Positions 44,944 to 53,335 of a stretch of DNA of 64,000 nt are shown one piece after another. The first letter of the stretch is position 1; each line of letters opens with the position of its first letter. The notes below the pieces were generated by a model. It was not told the origin of the DNA. It did no database searches and saw only the letters and a list, made by a program, of their open reading frames with translations. Both the position numbers and the translations under genes were made by a program. Source of the stretch: Candidatus Promineofilum glycogenicum (GTDB lineage Bacteria > Chloroflexota > Anaerolineae > Promineifilales > Promineifilaceae); NCBI GenBank assembly GCA_016707605.1, contig JADJHJ010000012.1:124001-188000 (forward strand), written 5' to 3'.

Positions 44944-47127
44944 ATGTCCCCGAAGATTGGAACGAAGTTAGCGAGAATTGGCTTAATTGCGGTGCTGCTC
45001 ATCGCCGGCGCATGGCTGGCGGGGCGGCGAGCCGGCCCCGCGCCGGAGAGTGTATCCCGACAGGACGTGGTGCTGCGTGCTGCCCCTGGTGGCCGCGCCC
45101 AGGTAGACCCCAATGCCGCGCCTTTGCCCGGCATGTCCATCGCCGAGCCGACCGTGGTCGACCTGCGCACCATTCCGGCGGGCGTCTATGACCCCAATAA
45201 CCAGTATGACCGCTGGCAGCGGGGCGAGATCGACCTGACCGAGAACGAGAGCATCGTCAGCGAGGCCAAGGCCGCGGCGCTGCGCGAGGAAGCGCTGCGC
45301 CTGCCGCCGTCAACCCACATCGACGACGCCACGGCCGTGACCGCCAACGGCCCGATCAGCAGCGCGCCCACCGTGGGGGTTAGCTTCGAAAGCATCTACT
45401 ACAACGAGTGTTGCGGTGGCGGCGGCAACGTTCCGCCCGACCCCGAACTGGCCGTCGGCCCCAACCACGTCATCGCCGTGGTCAACGTGGCCTTCGAAAT
45501 CTACAACAAGAGCGGCACGTCCGTGGTCGGCCCGACGACGTTCGCCAGCTTCATGAACTCCAACGCCAACTGCACCGGCGTCTTTGACCCCAACGCCATC
45601 TACGACGAAGAGGCCGGCCGCTACATCCTGGGCATCGACGCCGACGGCTTCTACTACTGCATCGCCGTCTCGCAGACGAGCGACCCGACCGGCAACTGGA
45701 ACATCTACGCCTTCCCGACGGCCACGGGCAGCGAGTTCTTCGACTACCCGCACGCCGGTGTCGGCCGCGACGCCATCTACATGGGCGCCAACATCTTCAC
45801 CAGCAGCTTCCTGGAGAGCCGCGTCTACGCCTACGACAAGTGGGCCATGTACAACGGCCAGGCCGCGGCCAGCGTCGTCAGGGACCTGCCGGTCAGCGAG
45901 GACACGCCCCAACCGCTGCACCTCCACGGCTTCGCTCAGGGCACGTGGCCGACCAGCGGGCCGCACTACTTCTTCACCGAGACGGACTACGACGGCTCCA
46001 GCTATAGCGTCTGGTCGTGGGCCAACCCGTTCAGTGGTGGATTGCCGACTAAGGTCGGCAGCACGCTGAACCTGAATGCCTACACCGGCGTGACCGGCGG
46101 CATGCCCCTCAACGTGCCGCAGCAGGGCGGCAGCACCGTTCAGGGCAACGACTACCGGCCGCAGGACTTCGAGTACCGCGACGGCTACGCCTGGAGCGTC
46201 AGCACCATTAGCTGCAACCCCGGCGGCGGCACGGTCAACTGCCTGCGCTGGGTGAAGGTCAACCCGGCCACGGCGACCATCGCCGACGCCGGCGTCTACG
46301 CCAGCGCCGGCCAGTACCGCTTCTTCGGCGACCTGGCTGTGAACGCCTGCGGCGACATGGCCCTGGGCTACAGCAAGTCGAGCACCACCATGTGGCCGTC
46401 GGTCTGGTACACCGGCCGCAAGGCGGGCGACGCCGCCGGCACATTGCAGGCCGAGGCGCAACTGAAGGCGGGCGAGATCGCTTACACCGCCTTCGACTCG
46501 GTGCCGCGCCGCTGGGGCGACTACACCGAGATGACCATCGACCCGGCCGGCACGACGTTCTGGTATCTGGGCGAGTATAGCCGCAGCGTGGGCACGTCCA
46601 GCAGCGGCCGTTGGGGCACGTGGATCGGCTCGTTCAGCTACAACGACTGTGTGCCCGGTGGAGCTACACCGACGCCGACGGCGACGGCCACCATTGGCCC
46701 GTCGCCTACGGCTACCAACACGCCGGTGGCCACCAACACGCCCGTGGCGACCAACACGCCGGCCCCCACGGCCACGTCCGCGCCCAACGTTTTGCACGTC
46801 GGTGACCTGGATCGCCTGTCGAAGAACACGACCGGCAACCGCTGGCGGGCGACGGTGACGGTCAAGGTCGTCAACGGCGCTAATCAGCCCGTGGCCAACG
46901 CGAAGGTGACAGGCGCCTGGAGTAACGGCGAGACGGGCAGCGGCACGTGCACGACGGCCACCAACGGCACGTGCAAGATCGTCAAGAATAACATCCGCCG
47001 CGCCGTGACCAGCGTCCGCTTCACGGTCACTGGCGTGACCAAGAGCGGCTGGACCTACAACGCCGCGCTGAACAGCGATCCCGACGGCGACAGCAACGGG
47101 ACGTTCATCGTCATCAATCGGCCGTAA
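44944..47127 (+). CDS. Large secreted protein with beta-propeller-like body and C-terminal Ig-like domain
   Basis: A 727-aa protein. An N-terminal signal anchor (LIAVLLIAGAWLAG) is followed by a body of about 500 residues rich in Tyr/Trp/Asp, with motifs such as NVPPDPELAVGPNHVIAVVN and GDYTEMTIDPAGTTFWYLGEY, as found in secreted proteins that may adopt a propeller fold. An ATPTPTATATIGPSPTATN-type linker (about 575-620) and a domain of about 100 residues resembling a bacterial Ig-like fold (VTVKVVNGANQPVANAKVTG) follow. Ribosome binding site AAGGAGG at 44927. A role in surface attachment or extracellular degradation is inference. A hairpin terminator follows. Confidence 0.75.
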   Translation: MSPKIGTKLARIGLIAVLLIAGAWLAGRRAGPAPESVSRQDVVLRAAPGGRAQVDPNAAPLPGMSIAEPTVVDLRTIPAGVYDPNNQYDRWQRGEIDLTENESIVSEAKAAALREEALRLPPSTHIDDATAVTANGPISSAPTVGVSFESIYYNECCGGGGNVPPDPELAVGPNHVIAVVNVAFEIYNKSGTSVVGPTTFASFMNSNANCTGVFDPNAIYDEEAGRYILGIDADGFYYCIAVSQTSDPTGNWNIYAFPTATGSEFFDYPHAGVGRDAIYMGANIFTSSFLESRVYAYDKWAMYNGQAAASVVRDLPVSEDTPQPLHLHGFAQGTWPTSGPHYFFTETDYDGSSYSVWSWANPFSGGLPTKVGSTLNLNAYTGVTGGMPLNVPQQGGSTVQGNDYRPQDFEYRDGYAWSVSTISCNPGGGTVNCLRWVKVNPATATIADAGVYASAGQYRFFGDLAVNACGDMALGYSKSSTTMWPSVWYTGRKAGDAAGTLQAEAQLKAGEIAYTAFDSVPRRWGDYTEMTIDPAGTTFWYLGEYSRSVGTSSSGRWGTWIGSFSYNDCVPGGATPTPTATATIGPSPTATNTPVATNTPVATNTPAPTATSAPNVLHVGDLDRLSKNTTGNRWRATVTVKVVNGANQPVANAKVTGAWSNGETGSGTCTTATNGTCKIVKNNIRRAVTSVRFTVTGVTKSGWTYNAALNSDPDGDSNGTFIVINRP

Positions 47128-47178
47128 GCGCAGGGGGCTTGCCCCACAGCTTTAGCGGGCGCTAGTCGCCCATCATCC

Positions 47179-47217
47179 GCCGGAGGAGTGGCTCGCCGCT
47201 CCTCCGGCTTTCTGTTT
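47179..47217 (+). terminator. Rho-independent terminator
   Basis: GCCGGAGGAG, a 10-nt loop, then CTCCTCCGGC followed by TTTCTGTTT, 50 bp after the stop of the secreted protein gene. Confidence 0.85.
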
Positions 47218-47343
47218 GTAGCGCGGGTTGGCAACCCGCGGCGGGGTGGCAACCCGCGGCGGGGTGTGTGAGAAGGAATGCACAGGATAAGAATCCTGTG
47301 CTACAGGGGCGGGAGGAAGCGGGTTGGCAACCCGTGTTACAAG
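47216..47343. repeat. Cluster of TGTAG palindromic elements with different cores
   Basis: Four elements in tandem: TGTAGCGCGGGTTGGCAACC and complement, a truncated copy, ACAGGAT-AAGA-ATCCTGT ending GCTACAG, and GCGGGTTGGCAACCCG ending GTTACAA. The last edge supplies the TAA stop of the MFS gene. Confidence 0.8.
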
Positions 47344-48485
47344 GCGGGCCGCGCCCGGCGCACCATCCGCGCGCTGACAAAGACCAGCAGCGCCCCGGTC
47401 ATGAGCCAGCCCAGGATGAGGAACAGCCGCTCGAAGCCGATGGCCTCCCAGGCCAGGCCGCCGAAGAAGCCGCCCAGCGCCGAACCCAGGCCGTTCATGG
47501 CCCCGGCGAAAAGGCCCTGCGCCGTGGCCCCCAGCCCGGCCGGCGCGGCCATGTCGGCGTCGGCCACGCCCGCGGCCCACAGCACGGCAAACGATGGCCC
47601 GTGGAGCAGGCTGATGGGCAGGGCCAGCCACGGCGCGCCCATGACCGCCATTGCGAACAGGCGCACGACGCCGGCCAGCAGGCCGAAGGCGATCAGCTTG
47701 TTGGGGCCGAAGCGGGCCAGCAGCGGGCCGCTGAGGAACCAGAAGGGCACTTCGCTCAGCGTGGCCGCGGTTAGCGTCAGCGACATCAGCGTGCGGCTGG
47801 CGCCCAACTCCTCCAGATAGAGGAATTGGTAGCTGAGGAGCACGCCCAGGCTGACGCCATAGATGAGGGAGACGAACAGCAGCAACAGAAAGCGGCGCTG
47901 GGCCAGCAGGCGACCCAGCCCGGCGCGATAGGCGGTGCGCGCCACCTCACCGGCGGCCATTGGCAGGCGCGACGCAGCGACGAAGCACAGAGCCATAAAG
48001 ACCAGGAAGCCATAGAATGCCCAGGCCAGTCCCGCCCGCTGGAGCATTGGGGCCAGCAGCAGCGCCGCGCCCCCCCAGCCGAACGCGCCCCAGACGCGCA
48101 CGCGGCCGTACTCCGACCGCCGCTCGCCCAACAGGGCCATGACGGCGTTGTCCACCAGCGGCGCAATCGGTCCGATGAAGATGGCGTAGAGGATGACGGC
48201 GGCCAACATGGCCGGGAAGCCGCTGACAAAGTAGAGAAGAATCACCGAGGCCCACAGCCCGGCGATGGTCAGCAGCAGCACGGCGCGGTGGCGGCGGGTG
48301 GCGTCGCCGATGCCGCTCCAGAAGGGCGAACTGGCCAGGGTTACAAGCGGGATGACGCTGGCCAGGACGCCGATCTGCACGCCGTTGAGGCCTTTTTGCT
48401 GGTAGTAGAGGGTCATGTAGGGCACGAGGCAGGCCAAAGCCCCGTAGTAGAGCGCATAGACGGCCTTGGGTGGTGTCGTTGACAT
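47337..48485 (-). CDS. MFS transporter (LacY/nucleoside symporter-like, MFS_1_like)
   Basis: A 382-aa protein with about 12 TM segments. The N terminus YALYYGALACLVPYMTLYYQQKGL and SPFWSGIGDATRRHRAVLLL (loop 2-3 motif) fit the MFS_1_like family. The middle has LSYQFLYLEELGASRTLMSLT. The substrate is unknown. It ends Ala-Leu-stop, with the TAA formed by a palindromic element edge. Confidence 0.88.
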   Translation of the reverse strand: MSTTPPKAVYALYYGALACLVPYMTLYYQQKGLNGVQIGVLASVIPLVTLASSPFWSGIGDATRRHRAVLLLTIAGLWASVILLYFVSGFPAMLAAVILYAIFIGPIAPLVDNAVMALLGERRSEYGRVRVWGAFGWGGAALLLAPMLQRAGLAWAFYGFLVFMALCFVAASRLPMAAGEVARTAYRAGLGRLLAQRRFLLLLFVSLIYGVSLGVLLSYQFLYLEELGASRTLMSLTLTAATLSEVPFWFLSGPLLARFGPNKLIAFGLLAGVVRLFAMAVMGAPWLALPISLLHGPSFAVLWAAGVADADMAAPAGLGATAQGLFAGAMNGLGSALGGFFGGLAWEAIGFERLFLILGWLMTGALLVFVSARMVRRARPAL

Positions 48486-48513
48486 AAGTTAAGTTACCTG
48501 AAAGTTTGGCGCC

Positions 48514-48650
48514 CGGTGCGTCGCACTTTCTGAAGTGCGTCGCACCTTCTTCCTGGCGTTCGCCAGCGCGCCCGGTGGGTCGCACCTTCCGGCCGGCGAG
48601 CAGCTTAAGAAGGTGCGACGCACTCCAGAAAGTGCGACGCACCCGGAGCG
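48514..48650. repeat. GTGCGTCGCAC repeat cluster
   Basis: Two direct units (48519-48545), a partial unit near 48571, and two inverted units GTGCGACGCAC (48614-48644) form a large palindrome between the MFS start and the solute-binding protein stop. Confidence 0.8.
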
Positions 48651-48651
48651 G

Positions 48652-49989
48652 CTAGGGGGTGATTTCGCTCTGGATGGCCGCCAGCGTCGCTTCCGCCGTG
48701 GCCGCGCCCTGCAGGAAGGCCAGCAGGCGCGGATAGGTCACGTCGCGCCAGGCGCGGTCGCGGTCGGCGAACGCCCCGGCGGGCTGGGCAACGGGCAGCA
48801 GGGGCAGCCACGCACCGAGCAGCGGATGGCGGGCGACAAGCTGTTCGGCCGCCGCGCCCTCACCGGCGGCGCGCAACGCCGGCAGCGCGCCCGCCGCCTG
48901 GCTCCAGGCCGCGGCGTTGGCCGGATCGAGGGCGGCAAAGCGCACGAAGTCCCAGGCCACTTCCTGGGCTGCGCTCGTCCGGCTGACGGCCAGCCCCAGA
49001 CCCGCGCCGACGACGGCCGGCTGCGCGCCGGCGGCCGGCAGCGCCACGGCGATGGCGGCCACGTCGGGCCAAGCGGCGCTTGTGGCTGTGGCCGCGGCGG
49101 GGCTGAGCACAGCCATCGCGCTGCGGCCGTCGAAGAAGGACGCGGCCACGGGGTCGGCGGCGTCGTTGAAGCGCGTCGCATCGAGCGCGCCTTCGTCCAC
49201 CAGCCGCTTCATCTGGCCCAGCGCCGCCAGCCCTTGGGGGGTATTGACCGTGAACGCGCCACCCGACAGATATTGCCCGCCGTTCTGAAGGATGAGCGAA
49301 TAGAACATGGCCGGTAGGGCGTCGGCCGAGGCAAAGTGCAGCCCGGCGCGGCCCATCCCGCCGTCCTGGACGACGCTCAGGCCGCGCGCGGCGGCGATCA
49401 GTTCGTCCCAACTGGCCCAGCCGGCGGCGACGTTGGCCAAGCCGGCCGACTCGGCCGTCGTCCGGTTGACCAGGGCCACGCCGTAGGGCAAGTCGAGCGC
49501 CAGCGGCAGCCCGTAGAGGCGGTCGCCACAGACGAAGCCGCCCAGGGCCGCAGGGTAGAAGGCCGCGGCGGCGTCGGCCGCGGTGGGGATGCTGGCCGGG
49601 GCTTCGGCCAGCGCCCCGCCATTGGCATAGCCGCACAGCCAGGCGTCGGGCAGTTGGATGATGTCGGCCGCGCCGCCGGCGCTCAGAGCGTTGTCGATAG
49701 TCTGGCGGTAGTTCGCCGGATCGAACGCCTCCAACTGGATAGTCACGTCGGGGTTGGCGGCGGTGTAGGCGGCGACGAGCGCCGTGTATGCTGCGGCCTG
49801 GGCGTCGTTCTGCGGCAGCCACAGCCGCAGCACCACCGGGCCGCCGACGCCGCCCCCCTCGTCGGCCGCGCCGCCCCCCTCGCCGCCGCCGGCGCTGATC
49901 GGTGTCGGGCGGATTTCCTCTGGCGGCGTACCACAGGCGGCGAGGAGCAGGACAAGGGCGAGCGTGGCGAGAAGCAAGCGTTTGGGCAT
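48652..49989 (-). CDS. Orphan ABC extracellular solute-binding protein (family 1)
   Basis: A 445-aa lipoprotein with signal LALVLLLAAC (Cys19), a Gly/Glu-rich linker, then the SBP_bac_1 fold: VVLRLWLPQNDAQAAAYTALVAAY, GGAADIIQLPDAWLCGYAN and LALDLPYGVALVNR. It differs from the other solute-binding protein in the window. No permease or ATPase gene adjoins, so it may feed a transporter encoded elsewhere. The MFS gene upstream is separated by GTGCGTCGCAC repeats. Confidence 0.88.
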   Translation of the reverse strand: MPKRLLLATLALVLLLAACGTPPEEIRPTPISAGGGEGGGAADEGGGVGGPVVLRLWLPQNDAQAAAYTALVAAYTAANPDVTIQLEAFDPANYRQTIDNALSAGGAADIIQLPDAWLCGYANGGALAEAPASIPTAADAAAAFYPAALGGFVCGDRLYGLPLALDLPYGVALVNRTTAESAGLANVAAGWASWDELIAAARGLSVVQDGGMGRAGLHFASADALPAMFYSLILQNGGQYLSGGAFTVNTPQGLAALGQMKRLVDEGALDATRFNDAADPVAASFFDGRSAMAVLSPAAATATSAAWPDVAAIAVALPAAGAQPAVVGAGLGLAVSRTSAAQEVAWDFVRFAALDPANAAAWSQAAGALPALRAAGEGAAAEQLVARHPLLGAWLPLLPVAQPAGAFADRDRAWRDVTYPRLLAFLQGAATAEATLAAIQSEITP

Positions 49990-50120
49990 GATGGGTACTC
50001 TTGGTGTGTCTGGCGCGAATGGGTGGCCGCGCCGGTAGGGACGATCCCGCCCCACCAGGCCAAGTGTAGCGCGGGATGATTCTCGTGGCTAGGGCAGGTG
50101 TCAGCCGCGCCCAAGGCGGC

Positions 50121-50126
50121 TAGAAT
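50121..50126 (+). promoter_or_regulatory. Probable -10 (TAGAAT), leaderless
   Basis: TAGAAT ends 6 nt before the ATG at 50133, with no Shine-Dalgarno. A TGTCAG at 50099 is a possible weak -35. Confidence 0.4.
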
Positions 50127-50132
50127 GGGCGC

Positions 50133-50729
50133 ATGGAGTCAACGATGAAACGAACTGCCTTTCTCCTGTGTCTTGTCGTCCTGTTCGCGCTAACGGCGTG
50201 CGAGTCGTTCCGCCTGACGCCGGTGGAGCCGACGGCCGCGCCCGTCCACGACTCGTCCCTCGGCCTGATGGGCCTCTACCGTACGCCGTCGGGCCTGTTC
50301 GAGGTCGACTTCCCGGCTGCGTGGAGCGACGCCGCGGGCGACGACCGCCGCTGTCAGGACGCGCCCAAGTGTCTGATCAGCCGCGACAGCGAGTTCATGC
50401 TCGTGCGCGAATCGACAATGGTCGGCCGCGACGGCGCGCCCCCCTCGCTGGCCACTGAGCTAGACGTCGTGGTGGCCAACTTCGAGGGCACCACGGCCGA
50501 CGCCCGGCTCATCGCTCGCGAACCGCTGGTGACGGCTTCGGGTGTAGAAGGGGAAGTGCTACGCTATAGTATCGAGCAAGGCACAGTCACGGTCAAAGAG
50601 TTTTGGGCGGCCGACGGCGACACGGCCGTGTCGGTCGCCTTCATCACCTGGAACGATGGCTTCCCGGCGATGGAGCCGGTGGCCGACTACGTATTTGATA
50701 CGTTACGGCTGGCCTCTGGCAGGGATTAG
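50133..50729 (+). CDS. Hypothetical lipoprotein
   Basis: A 198-aa protein with signal and lipobox LFALTAC, and a single domain resembling secreted PsbP-like/lipoprotein folds (GLYRTPSGLFEVDFPAAWSD; DYVFDTLRLASG). The function is unknown. An alternative start is the Met at 50145. The last codons Arg-Asp-stop are formed by the first GGGATTA unit of the following array. Confidence 0.7.
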   Translation: MESTMKRTAFLLCLVVLFALTACESFRLTPVEPTAAPVHDSSLGLMGLYRTPSGLFEVDFPAAWSDAAGDDRRCQDAPKCLISRDSEFMLVRESTMVGRDGAPPSLATELDVVVANFEGTTADARLIAREPLVTASGVEGEVLRYSIEQGTVTVKEFWAADGDTAVSVAFITWNDGFPAMEPVADYVFDTLRLASGRD

Positions 50730-50826
50730 GGATTAGGGATTAGGGATTAGGGATTAGGGGTTAGGGGTTAGGGAGAGGGTCTTCTCGTCCCCTCGCCCTC
50801 TGGGAGAGGGTTAGGGAGAGGGTCTT
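50722..50826. repeat. GGGATTA heptamer array plus CCCTCTCCCTAA inverted units
   Basis: Four GGGATTA units grade into GGGGTTA units (50722-50770), followed by GGGAGAGGGTCTTCTCGTCC...GAGGGTTAGGGAGAGGG. The array supplies the TAG stop of the lipoprotein on the left and the TAA stop of the PfkB gene on the right. It resembles a telomeric repeat by chance of sequence. Confidence 0.8.
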
Positions 50827-51719
50827 AGCCGCCAATACAACTCTTCCAGCCCCTCCCCCGTCACCAACCCATCCGACGTTCCTCGCAGCGTGCACGCGTG
50901 CCGCGCGGCGATCTGCCCGCGCAACACGGCGTCCTCCAGCGGATAGCCGTCCAATACGGTGCTGGTCAGAAAGCCGACGGCCAACGAATCGCCCGCCCCG
51001 TTGGTATCGACCACCGGCGCGTCGAGGTCGACGGGCGGGAAGAAGCGCACCACACCCGCCGCGCCCAACGCACAGCCCCGCGCGCCCATACCCACAACGA
51101 TCACCCGCTCCGGCCGCCCGGCGGCGAAACGGGCGATAAGCGGCGTCGGGTCGTCGAAGTTGGCGGCGGAGAAGAAGAGCACGTCGGCCGCGTCGATGAA
51201 CGCCTGCCGGTATGGATCGTCCGGGTCGACCACGTCCTGCAAATCGCAGGCGATGACCAGGCCCAACTCGCGGGCGACCGGTAGCAGATACCGCGCCCAG
51301 TTGGCCAGGTGGACGTGGGCCAGCCGCGCCCCGCGCAGCACGTCGCGGCACATCGCCACGTCCGGCATGAGACTCATGTGCCCCTTGCCATCGTAGAAAT
51401 TCTTGCGGCGACCGTCGCGATACATCAGGTTAACGCTGCGGGCCGTGCCCGCCGGGTCGGTGAAGAGAGCGCGTGTATCGACGCCATCGGCGGCCAGCGT
51501 TTGGCGGACGAGGCGGCCGTTGTGGTCATCGCCCACGTGGCCGATGAAGGCCACCGCGCGGCCGAGGGCCGCGTAGCCGCGCGCGCTATAGCCGCCCGCC
51601 TGGCCAACCGTGTCGCGGTTGTCACTGAAGTTAGCCTCGACTGAAAAGTCAACGTCTGCGCCGTAGAGGAAGACGTTGGTATCAACGCCGGCGTTGCCCA
51701 CGACGACGACCTCACTCAT
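50811..51719 (-). CDS. PfkB/ribokinase-family carbohydrate kinase
   Basis: A 302-aa PfkB kinase that phosphorylates a sugar or nucleoside with ATP. The signature DTNGAGDSLAVGFL contains the catalytic Asp. The N-terminal part has VVVGNAGVDTNVFL and GQAGGYSARGYAALGRAVAFIGHVGDD. The exact substrate is unknown. The C terminus (RPSP-stop) is encoded by the adjacent CCCTCTCCCTAA repeat. Confidence 0.9.
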   Translation of the reverse strand: MSEVVVVGNAGVDTNVFLYGADVDFSVEANFSDNRDTVGQAGGYSARGYAALGRAVAFIGHVGDDHNGRLVRQTLAADGVDTRALFTDPAGTARSVNLMYRDGRRKNFYDGKGHMSLMPDVAMCRDVLRGARLAHVHLANWARYLLPVARELGLVIACDLQDVVDPDDPYRQAFIDAADVLFFSAANFDDPTPLIARFAAGRPERVIVVGMGARGCALGAAGVVRFFPPVDLDAPVVDTNGAGDSLAVGFLTSTVLDGYPLEDAVLRGQIAARHACTLRGTSDGLVTGEGLEELYWRLRPSP

Positions 51720-51731
51720 AGACCACTCCTA

Positions 51732-51761
51732 TGTAGCACAGGATAAGAATCCTGTGCTACA
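51732..51761. repeat. TGTAG palindromic element (ACAGGAT core)
   Basis: TGTAGCACAGGAT, AAGA, ATCCTGTGCTACA: exact 13-bp arms. The same core occurs at 47281-47306. On the minus strand its edge supplies the P450 stop (51757-51759). Confidence 0.85.
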
Positions 51762-53142
51762 GGGCGCGCCGTTCGGCGGTCATGGGCATCCCCCCATGAT
51801 TCGACAGGGTAATCTGCGCGTTGAGATCGATAGGGTGGTCGGGGCGCAGGTGCAGCCGATAGCGTTGGGCCACGGCGGCGACGATCAAGTGGGCCTCCAT
51901 CAGCGCGAAGCCATTGCCGATGCACACCCGTGGCCCGCCGCCGAAGGGCATGTAGGCGAACTTGGGCAGCGCCCGCTCGCGCTCCGGCGTCCAGCGGTCG
52001 GGGTCGAAGCGCTCCGGGTCGGGGAAGAACGCCGGCCGGCGGTGCATGACGAACGGCGACAGCCACAACGAGTCGCCCTGCCTGACGGCGTAGGGGCCGA
52101 GCATCGTGTCGGCCGCGGCGCGCCGGACGTTGACCACCCAGGCCGGCGGATAGAGGCGCATCGACTCCTTAATGATCTGCATGGTGTAGGGCAGGTGGGG
52201 CAGGTCGGCCAGCGCCGGCGGACGAGAGCCAAGCATACCATCTAGTTCTTCGTGTAGTCGCGTTTCGACGACCGGGTGCTGTGACAGCAGATACCACGTC
52301 CAGGTCAGGGCGTTGCTGGTCGTCTCGTGCCCGGCCACGAAGAGCGTCACCAATTGGTCGCGCACTTCGGCATCGCTCATCCGGTCGCCGGCCTCGTCGC
52401 ACGACTGGAGCAGCATGGAAAGCAAGTCGCCGCTGTCGGCGGCGTTGCCCTGAGCGCGGCGGTCGGCAATGAGGCGGTCGATGATTTCGTATAGCACTTC
52501 ACGGGCGGCGCGGCGCTGCCGGTTCATGGCTGTTGGCAGCCACTCCGGCAGCACCAGCGGCGCCTGGAACTCCTTGTCGGCCGCGGCCTGAATGACGTGT
52601 ATGGCCGCGCCGATGCGCTCGGCCGTGTCCTTCATGGCCACGCGGTCGGCCCCGAATAACGTCCGGGCGACGATGAGCATTGTCAGGGCGCTCATCGCTT
52701 CGGCCACGTCCAACTCCTGCCCATCGGCCCACTCATCGAGCATAGCTTCGGTGTACTCAACCATCGTCCCGGCATAGGCGTCGATTCGCCGGGTGTGGAA
52801 GGCGGGCTGCGTCAGGCGACGCTGCCGTTTGTGCTCCTCGCCGTTGGCCGAGACGAGGCCGTGGCCGATGGCCCGGTCGAGCAAGGCCACGTCGCGGTCG
52901 TCCTTGGGGAAGTTGGCCGCCTGGGTCACCAGCACTTCGCGGATGAGTTCCGGGTCGCTGACCAGGTAGAACCGCTTGAAGAAGATGTCGAAGCGGGTGA
53001 ATGGGCCATAGGTGTCAGCCAGGTGGCTGAGATAGAGCGGCGCGCCGGCGATGAGATCGCGGGCAACGCCGAAAAAAGGCTGTCCCTTGGGGCCGGGGGC
53101 CGAGGCGGTGGGCAGGCCTGTTGGGGGGTGGGCGATCTCCAT
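51757..53142 (-). CDS. Cytochrome P450 (CYP4/CYP102-like class)
   Basis: A 461-aa P450, longer than the one at 9503 and from a different class. Landmarks are I-helix LFVAGHETTSNALTW, ExxR in IIKESMRLYPPAWV, ERFDPDRW, and the haem loop FGGGPRVCIGNGFALME. This class often hydroxylates fatty acids, but the substrate is unknown. The start is the ATG preceded by AAGGAG at 8 nt. It is divergent from the TetR gene at 53336 and is a likely target of that regulator. It ends Ala-Leu-stop in a palindromic element. Confidence 0.93.
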   Translation of the reverse strand: MEIAHPPTGLPTASAPGPKGQPFFGVARDLIAGAPLYLSHLADTYGPFTRFDIFFKRFYLVSDPELIREVLVTQAANFPKDDRDVALLDRAIGHGLVSANGEEHKRQRRLTQPAFHTRRIDAYAGTMVEYTEAMLDEWADGQELDVAEAMSALTMLIVARTLFGADRVAMKDTAERIGAAIHVIQAAADKEFQAPLVLPEWLPTAMNRQRRAAREVLYEIIDRLIADRRAQGNAADSGDLLSMLLQSCDEAGDRMSDAEVRDQLVTLFVAGHETTSNALTWTWYLLSQHPVVETRLHEELDGMLGSRPPALADLPHLPYTMQIIKESMRLYPPAWVVNVRRAAADTMLGPYAVRQGDSLWLSPFVMHRRPAFFPDPERFDPDRWTPERERALPKFAYMPFGGGPRVCIGNGFALMEAHLIVAAVAQRYRLHLRPDHPIDLNAQITLSNHGGMPMTAERRAL

Positions 53143-53205
53143 CTCTTGCACTCCTTACGCGTGCCCGTCGCCGGCCACAACCGGGCCATCACGGACGCAG
53201 ATAAT

Positions 53206-53309
53206 AGACACTGTGTTGATTATTCGTCGTATTGTGGATAAAGTAAATGAAAACCGGCCGCCTGTCAACAGGCAGTTGCCACGCTGTGTTGAATAATCGA
53301 CAACTGTCT
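53206..53309. promoter_or_regulatory. Divergent promoter region with inverted operator-like half sites
   Basis: AGACACTGTGTTGATTATTC (53206-53225) and its inverted near-copy (53291-53309, GAATAATCGACAACTGTCT) lie in the gap between the P450 and TetR genes. They overlap candidate -10 boxes TATTAT (minus strand, about 53201) and TATAAG (plus strand, 53309). Binding by the adjacent TetR protein is inferred. Confidence 0.5.
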
Positions 53310-53335
53310 ATAAGGGCGTCTGGAGGTTGGTGACC

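Noticed and set aside
50722..50770. Telomere-like GGGATTA array as evidence of a linear replicon end
   Set aside because: It is short, internal and flanked by ordinary convergent genes.
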